DNA of 9,849 nucleotides from Bacteroidota bacterium (GTDB taxonomy: Bacteria; Bacteroidota; Ignavibacteria; Tepidaquicellales; Tepidaquicellaceae), in contig JAEYVS010000076.1 of the NCBI GenBank assembly GCA_023429265.1, positions 1-9,849 on the forward strand, given 5' to 3'. Below are positions 6,061-9,849 of the stretch, in pieces. The position numbers were made by a program, and so were the translations under genes. Within the stretch, counting starts at the first letter, position 1, and each line of letters begins with the position of its first letter. Below the pieces are notes generated by a model that was not told the DNA's origin, ran no database searches, and saw only the letters and a program-made list of their open reading frames with translations.

Positions 6061-7524
6061 ATGACACCAAAAGACGATCTGTTTGAGCTCATAAAAAGTC
6101 TAACACCAAACGAAAAAAGGTATATTAAACTGAAAGCCCCATCAAAAGATACAAACCATATGAGACTCTTTGAGGAGATGGATTCACAGTTATCCTATGA
6201 TGAGGCATTAATAAAGAACAAGTTCAAATCTGAGAAATTTGTAAGACAGCTTACATTTACCAAAAATTATCTTTACAACGAGATTATTAACTCTCTCATT
6301 GAATACCGTCGTTCGTCTTCATCAGAAACGGAGCTCACAAATCTGGTTTTAAAGCTTAGAGTACTTTTCAAGAAAGGATTATTCAAGCAGTATTTTAAAC
6401 AGCTCGAATCAGCGAAAAAGAAAGCATGGCAGTATGAAAAGTTTTATGTTTTGCTAGAACTTCTTAGAATGTCGCGCCTGATATTAGATACTAAAAAGTA
6501 CAGAATTTACTCACCTGAAGATTTATATACTGAAGAAGCTTTAGTTCTAAAAAAGATTGAAAATCTAAGTCAGTATTCTCAATTATACAATAAAGCAATA
6601 AGACTAAAGAGACAGATAGGGCTCTCCATTAGTGAGGTCAATATCAGGAAGGCAAATGAAATATTGAAAGATCCTCTGCTCAGTGACCCCGGAAACACCC
6701 TATCCACGCAAGCTCTGGAATATTTCCATAATATAAAGCAGCTGCTGTATTTCATCAAGGGTGACATAAAAAAACATTTTAAATCCTGCCTTGCTCGTCT
6801 AAATGTAATTGAAACCTGCCCAAAACCGTTTCTCGATGATATAGTAAATGTGAGGAAAGAGGCATTGTATACATTAATTGAGGTCAGTGTCATATTAAAA
6901 GATAAAACATCATTTACCAGCTATATGTCAAAATATCACACACTTTCGGGTAAGACCGAACTTTCAAGAATAGACTACGCTATCCTTTCGAATTTTATGA
7001 ACCTGATGTTTATGGTATCAACTGGCGACTACACAAATGAGGATAAAATAATCGAAGGCGCGAAAAATGACCTCGTAAAGTATAAAGATAAACTTAACAG
7101 GGATACCGAGCTGGAAAGTATGTTCCTTCTCGTTAAATACTATTTTCTAAGGAAAAGATTCGTAGACGCCCTTGAAAATATAAACCTGCTCCTGGAGCAT
7201 CCCGTAATAAAATACCGCAGGGATATTTATGCATACTCAAAGATAATGAATATACTGATCCATTATGAGCTTGGAAATTTTACATTATTGGAATATCTGA
7301 TCGATACCCTAAAGAAGACATTAAATAATGAGAAGGAGATTTACAGAAGAGAGATAATTGCGATAGATATTTTAAGTAAATCTATAGAAAATGGAAAAGC
7401 CGATACTCGTAAACACCAGTATGAATCAGACCGCATTAACACACCATTGTATTACTTCGATGCCCTTGAATGGGTGCTCAATAAGCTGATTTCTGCTGAA
7501 AACCGGGTCTACAAAGCCATATAA
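6061..7524 (+). CDS. Hypothetical all-helical protein (487 aa), TPR-like
   Basis: I do not recognise a functionally characterised family. The N-terminus (residues 1-25: DLFELIKSLTPNEKRYIKLKA) resembles a conserved opening of uncharacterised Bacteroidota proteins. The rest is rich in Leu, Lys, Tyr, Ile and Glu with helix-pair spacing like that of TPR or other alpha-solenoid proteins, for example residues 93-145, 215-280 and 350-440 (LESMFLLVKYYFLRKRFVDALENINLLLEH contains a TPR-like pair). There is no signal peptide, membrane segment, DNA-binding motif or catalytic signature that I can see. A cytoplasmic scaffold or protein-binding role is plausible but unproven. The ATG at 6061 is the first in the frame, with only a poor AGG upstream. 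It is transcribed alone, divergent from the propeller gene, and ends two bases before a bidirectional terminator. I could not identify a convincing promoter for it in the 165-base divergent gap. Confidence 0.85.
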   Translation: MTPKDDLFELIKSLTPNEKRYIKLKAPSKDTNHMRLFEEMDSQLSYDEALIKNKFKSEKFVRQLTFTKNYLYNEIINSLIEYRRSSSSETELTNLVLKLRVLFKKGLFKQYFKQLESAKKKAWQYEKFYVLLELLRMSRLILDTKKYRIYSPEDLYTEEALVLKKIENLSQYSQLYNKAIRLKRQIGLSISEVNIRKANEILKDPLLSDPGNTLSTQALEYFHNIKQLLYFIKGDIKKHFKSCLARLNVIETCPKPFLDDIVNVRKEALYTLIEVSVILKDKTSFTSYMSKYHTLSGKTELSRIDYAILSNFMNLMFMVSTGDYTNEDKIIEGAKNDLVKYKDKLNRDTELESMFLLVKYYFLRKRFVDALENINLLLEHPVIKYRRDIYAYSKIMNILIHYELGNFTLLEYLIDTLKKTLNNEKEIYRREIIAIDILSKSIENGKADTRKHQYESDRINTPLYYFDALEWVLNKLISAENRVYKAI

Positions 7525-7525
7525 A

Positions 7526-7559
7526 AAAAAAGCGATGAAAATAAATTCATCGCTTTTTT
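7526..7559. terminator. Bidirectional terminator between convergent genes
   Basis: A perfect 14-bp stem (AAAAAAGCGATGAA and TTCATCGCTTTTTT) around a 6-base loop sits between the stop of the 487-aa gene (7524) and the stop of the histone-like gene (7585). Read rightward it ends in six Ts; read leftward it ends in nine Ts (plus-strand As 7523-7531). It can therefore serve both converging transcripts. Confidence 0.9.
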
Positions 7560-7584
7560 GAAATAATGGACTTTCTGAACCAAT

Positions 7585-7929
7585 TTACTTTAAAGCCCTG
7601 AGAAGTTTTGCTTTAGTCATTTTGTGTCTTCCAACCACTTTCTTCCTCTTAGCCATTCTAAGAAGTTGATCCATGGTCATTCCTGCCATTCCGGTAGCTT
7701 TTTTAGGAGCTGCTTTTTTTCTTGAAGTCTTTTTAGCAGCTTTCTTTCTAGCCGGTGCTTTCTTTTTGGCAGCCTTCTTTGTTGCTTTCTTTCTTGCAGG
7801 TGCTTTCTTTCTGGCAGGCCTTCTAGCTGCAGTTTTTCTTGCCGCTTTCTTTCTTGCGGGTTTGCGTTTTGCTGCCGCTTTCTTTTTAGCAGGTTTACGC
7901 TTTGCAGCTTTCTTTTTGGTCTTAGCCAT
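7585..7929 (-). CDS. Histone H1-like Lys/Ala-rich nucleoid protein with C-terminal Rho_N/SAP-like motif
   Basis: A 114-aa, extremely basic protein. Residues 1-78 consist almost only of Lys, Arg, Ala, Pro and Thr in AKKKAA/ARKKA/KRKPA units, like eukaryotic H1 tails and bacterial histone H1-like (Hc1/Hc2-type) proteins, and should bind DNA or RNA through charge. Residues 86-114 (MDQLLRMAKRKKVVGRHKMTKAKLLRALK region) form a compact helix-extended-helix motif resembling Rho_N or SAP-type nucleic-acid-binding folds, with GRHKMTKAKLLRAL as the best-matching part. Only one acidic residue, Asp87, is present. The likely role is chromosome compaction or global regulation in the cytoplasm. It has its own promoter and the strongest Shine-Dalgarno in the window (AAAGGAG), suggesting high expression. 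Ribosomal or RNA-chaperone roles are alternatives. The start is fixed by that Shine-Dalgarno. Confidence 0.88.
   Translation of the reverse strand: MAKTKKKAAKRKPAKKKAAAKRKPARKKAARKTAARRPARKKAPARKKATKKAAKKKAPARKKAAKKTSRKKAAPKKATGMAGMTMDQLLRMAKRKKVVGRHKMTKAKLLRALK
7696..7929 (-). repeat. Degenerate Lys/Arg-Ala-Pro codon repeats in the histone-like gene
   Basis: The first 78 codons are a run of short imperfect repeats, seen on the plus strand as recurring GCTTTCTTTCTTGC and GCTTTCTTTTTGGC units. Copies vary at third positions and between Lys and Arg codons. Such tracts change length easily by slippage, so the tail is likely variable between relatives. Confidence 0.7.
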
Positions 7930-7935
7930 TTTTGT

Positions 7936-7942
7936 CTCCTTT
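7936..7942 (-). promoter_or_regulatory. Strong Shine-Dalgarno of the histone-like gene
   Basis: On the minus strand AAAGGAG stands six bases before the ATG at 7929. The other genes of the window have no such motif (the propeller, GH130 and helical-protein genes) or only a weak one (AGGG before the glycosyltransferase, GGA before phzF). It decides the start and points to efficient translation. Confidence 0.75.
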
Positions 7943-7968
7943 AATTGGTTTGGAAAAGAACCTTATTA

Positions 7969-8000
7969 CAAAATTATAAAATTTAATTTACTAATACAAA
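7969..8000 (-). promoter_or_regulatory. Bacteroidota-type promoter of the histone-like gene
   Basis: On the minus strand TTTG (plus 7997-8000), a 20-base AT-rich spacer and TAATTTTG (plus 7969-7976) fit the TTTG / TAnnTTTG consensus. Transcription would begin near 7962, giving a leader of about 33 bases that contains the Shine-Dalgarno. It lies in the 135-base gap after phzF, so this gene can be expressed independently of the upstream operon. Confidence 0.65.
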
Positions 8001-8064
8001 GTATTTTTTGTACAAGTGCAATTTTTTTCTCTTGCAACATTTTAAAAAAACTTCCAACTAAACT

Positions 8065-8856
8065 TTACACCAGGAGTTCACCCTCGGTAATTGTGACAGC
8101 GCTTCCTTTTAAAAAAACTCTGTCACCTTCCAAACGCAATTTTAAAACACCACCTCTCTCTGATGCCTGGTAAGCCGAGAAAATATTCTCACCTGTCTTT
8201 TCCTTCCAGTATGGCGCAAGAGCGCAGTGTGCAGAACCCGTAACGGGATCTTCATTGATGCCTTTTGACGGAGCAAAGAATCTCGAAATAAAATCATACC
8301 GCTTATCCGATGACCGGGCAGTGATTATGGTACCGAATTTCTCAAGCCCCATAAGGGTTTCAAAGGATGGAGCTATCTTCAATATATCCTCCTCACTTTG
8401 AAATTCACATATGTACTGATGTTCGGTTTCCGAGACAGATACCGGTTCAATCCCTAGCGCTTTGATCAACATTTCATTTCTTTCTGATGGCTTGACTTCA
8501 TAAGCAGGGAAGTTCATTTCATATTCTCCATCGACATACTTTACAGTCAGTAAACCGCTCAATGTATGAAAGCGGGCATCCTCATTTTTAGATAAAATAT
8601 TTTTTTGCCATAGTATATGAGCTGATGCGAGAGTAGCATGACCACAGAGCTGAACTTCAACTTTCGGAGTAAACCATCTTAATGAATATTCATTGTCTTT
8701 TTTTAAAAGAAATGCTGTTTCGGACAGATTCATTTCTGCAGCAACATCCGTCATCCATTCTACAGGCATTTCTTCTGTAAGCAGACAGACCGCTGCAGGA
8801 TTTCCCGCAAACGGTCTGTCTGTAAATGCGTCTACTGTAAAAATTTTAAATTTCAT
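8065..8856 (-). CDS. PhzF family isomerase/epimerase-like protein
   Basis: A 263-aa cytoplasmic protein of the PhzF/diaminopimelate-epimerase-like fold. Visible motifs: VDAFTDRPFAGNPAAVCLL at 8-26, NLSETAFL at 43-50 with the conserved catalytic Glu46, FTPKVEVQLCGHATLAS at 62-78 with His73, and NEDPVTGSAHCALAPYW at 201-217 with Asp203 and Ser208. These correspond to Glu45, His74, Asp208 and Ser213 of phenazine-pathway PhzF, so the active site looks complete. Length is slightly short of the usual 260-300. No other phenazine genes are present, so a phenazine role is unlikely. Most family members have unknown substrates, probably small cyclic or amino-acid-derived acids. The ATG lies one base after the stop of the protease gene (TAA-A-ATG), so the two are almost certainly co-transcribed and perhaps translationally coupled. 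No clear terminator follows; the histone-like gene comes next on the same strand. Confidence 0.92.
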   Translation of the reverse strand: MKFKIFTVDAFTDRPFAGNPAAVCLLTEEMPVEWMTDVAAEMNLSETAFLLKKDNEYSLRWFTPKVEVQLCGHATLASAHILWQKNILSKNEDARFHTLSGLLTVKYVDGEYEMNFPAYEVKPSERNEMLIKALGIEPVSVSETEHQYICEFQSEEDILKIAPSFETLMGLEKFGTIITARSSDKRYDFISRFFAPSKGINEDPVTGSAHCALAPYWKEKTGENIFSAYQASERGGVLKLRLEGDRVFLKGSAVTITEGELLV

Positions 8857-8857
8857 T

Positions 8858-9849
8858 TTAGTTTCCGTTAATGTAATATTTTATGGCGGCTTCTGTATTC
8901 AACTTTCCATAACCCCATTTATTATTCGGGACATTACCCGTAAATTTATCCTTTGTTGCCGAATTATAAATGATCTGCTTAAATTTAACATTGTCGATTG
9001 TATTATCATATTGTAATAATAGCGCGGCTGCTCCTACCACGTGTGGCGCTGCGGAGCTTGTCCCGCTGAATATCTCAAAACTGTAGTCCTTCGACGCGCT
9101 GAATGTCGTATGACCCGGAGCAACTATGTCCACTCCCAGTCTGCCATCAACCAATGGTCCTCTTCCGCTGTAGCTGCAAAGCTTCCCAAACTCGTCGCCC
9201 GGAAAGAAGGCAAAATTCACTGTATATGCCCCTACGGATATGACCCCATCTCCCGTAGACGGAAATGTGACTGTTGTAAATTCTGATAACTTATTCGAAG
9301 TCCAGTGTGAGTTACCGTCCCAGCCCTGTGATACATCCACCACAAATCCTTGTATCTCAAGGTCTTTATCCGAAGTAACATTTATCTTCCATTCACCTTC
9401 CACACTTCCTGAATCCTTTTCTGAAAATCCGAATCTGAACATTGCCGTACCCTTTGAGGATACGTCTCTCGAATAAAAAATGTTATAATCACCTACTTTA
9501 ATAAATCCCGATCCGTCTCTGAGCTCTTCACTTTCATTTCCATCGGGCGTTTCGATTGTAAAGGCAGGGAATACATCGGTTTCTCTCCATACAATGGATG
9601 GGAAAACGCCATCATTTACTTTTCCATCTGCGCTCGATGGACAATCTATCGTATATGAGCTTTTCTTTCCCGGTTTCAGATTATCTGAAATATGCATTTT
9701 TCCATCGGCGAGATTACCTGCGCCGCCTATTACGATCATACCGTTTTGTATCATCTGCGTGGTCATTATCTCTTCTTCTGATGAGCCGTCGAGAAACTCC
9801 CAGCACCATTCGCCGTCCTCAAAAAGCATTATGTTAGGATTCTCATCCC
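8858..9849 (-). CDS. Subtilisin-like (S8) serine protease, C-terminal part (5' end off the right edge)
   Basis: The frame is open from the window edge to a TAA at 8858-8860; about 330 residues are visible. The ATG at 9827-9829 is internal, since codons for DENPNI precede it without a stop. Numbered from that Met, the oxyanion-hole segment GGAGN is at 35-39 (Asn39), VISVGAY at 196-202, SYSGRGP at 219-225, VDIVAPG at 233-239, and the catalytic serine segment SGTSSAAPHVVGAAALLLQ at 255-273 (Ser258, codon 9056-9058). The catalytic Asp and His must lie off the window. Between Asn39 and VISVGAY about 155 residues intervene, far more than in subtilisin. The extra part is beta-rich and resembles in place and size the jelly-roll insertion of clostridial Csp proteases (inference). 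There is no C-terminal T9SS domain; the protein ends shortly after the WGYGKLNTEAAI helix. Localisation cannot be judged without the N-terminus. It heads an operon with phzF. Confidence 0.9.
   Translation of the reverse strand, partial: DENPNIMLFEDGEWCWEFLDGSSEEEIMTTQMIQNGMIVIGGAGNLADGKMHISDNLKPGKKSSYTIDCPSSADGKVNDGVFPSIVWRETDVFPAFTIETPDGNESEELRDGSGFIKVGDYNIFYSRDVSSKGTAMFRFGFSEKDSGSVEGEWKINVTSDKDLEIQGFVVDVSQGWDGNSHWTSNKLSEFTTVTFPSTGDGVISVGAYTVNFAFFPGDEFGKLCSYSGRGPLVDGRLGVDIVAPGHTTFSASKDYSFEIFSGTSSAAPHVVGAAALLLQYDNTIDNVKFKQIIYNSATKDKFTGNVPNNKWGYGKLNTEAAIKYYINGN

Noticed and set aside
8008..8050. Possible terminator after phzF (TGCAA...TTGCA)
   Set aside because: The stem is five bases, the loop is long and A-rich, and no proper T run follows on the minus strand.
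7673..8173. A plus-strand frame of 166 codons rich in Phe, Ala and Leu that looks like a membrane protein
   Set aside because: It is the antisense of the Lys/Ala codon repeats of the histone-like gene and the end of phzF; the hydrophobic pattern is a by-product of reversed AAG and GCN codons.
9041..9286. Cys-rich plus-strand frame opposite the protease gene
   Set aside because: It lies antisense to the catalytic serine segment and neighbouring conserved motifs; the cysteines are not in a recognisable zinc-binding arrangement.

Overview
The window comes from an AT-rich member of the Bacteroidota/Chlorobi/Ignavibacteria assemblage, most likely an Ignavibacteria-like lineage. This is inference from three things seen here. 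A secreted protein ends in a type IX secretion (T9SS) type A sorting domain with the NYPNPFNP signature. Two promoters fit the Bacteroidota -33/-7 consensus (TTTG, about 19-20 bases, TAnnTTTG). Most genes lack a clear Shine-Dalgarno sequence. No rRNA, tRNA, CRISPR array, transposase or integrase was seen, and no gene-free stretch exceeds 300 bases.

Layout, left to right. (1) 1-383, minus: N-terminal part of an unrecognised protein that runs off the left edge. (2) 526-3847, minus: a two-gene operon. A 773-aa family-4-type glycosyltransferase fused to a helical, six-hairpin-glycosidase-like domain is followed after 25 bases by a GH130 mannoside phosphorylase/glycosidase, then a strong hairpin terminator. 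(3) 4120-5895, minus: an exported seven-repeat FG-GAP/VCBS beta-propeller protein with an ASPIC/UnbV domain and a T9SS sorting domain, with its own promoter and terminator. (4) 6061-7524, plus: a 487-aa all-helical orphan protein, divergent from the propeller gene. (5) 7585-7929, minus: a small lysine/alanine-rich histone H1-like protein with a C-terminal Rho_N/SAP-like motif, convergent with the orphan gene across a shared bidirectional terminator and carrying its own promoter and Shine-Dalgarno. (6) 8065-8856, minus: a PhzF-family isomerase. (7) 8858-9849, minus: the C-terminal portion of a subtilisin-like protease with a large insertion, starting beyond the right edge and separated from phzF by one base.

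The clearest functional unit is the glycosyltransferase/GH130 operon, which plausibly builds and trims or recycles one mannose-type glycan. The protease and PhzF are translationally close but have no obvious biochemical link. The other genes look like independent units. Across units, the three terminators share nearly the same stem sequence, and two upstream regions share a CTATnnATAG dyad. No fully new system can be proven from this window. The fused glycosyltransferase with GH130, the helical orphan and the two-part histone-like protein are the best leads.
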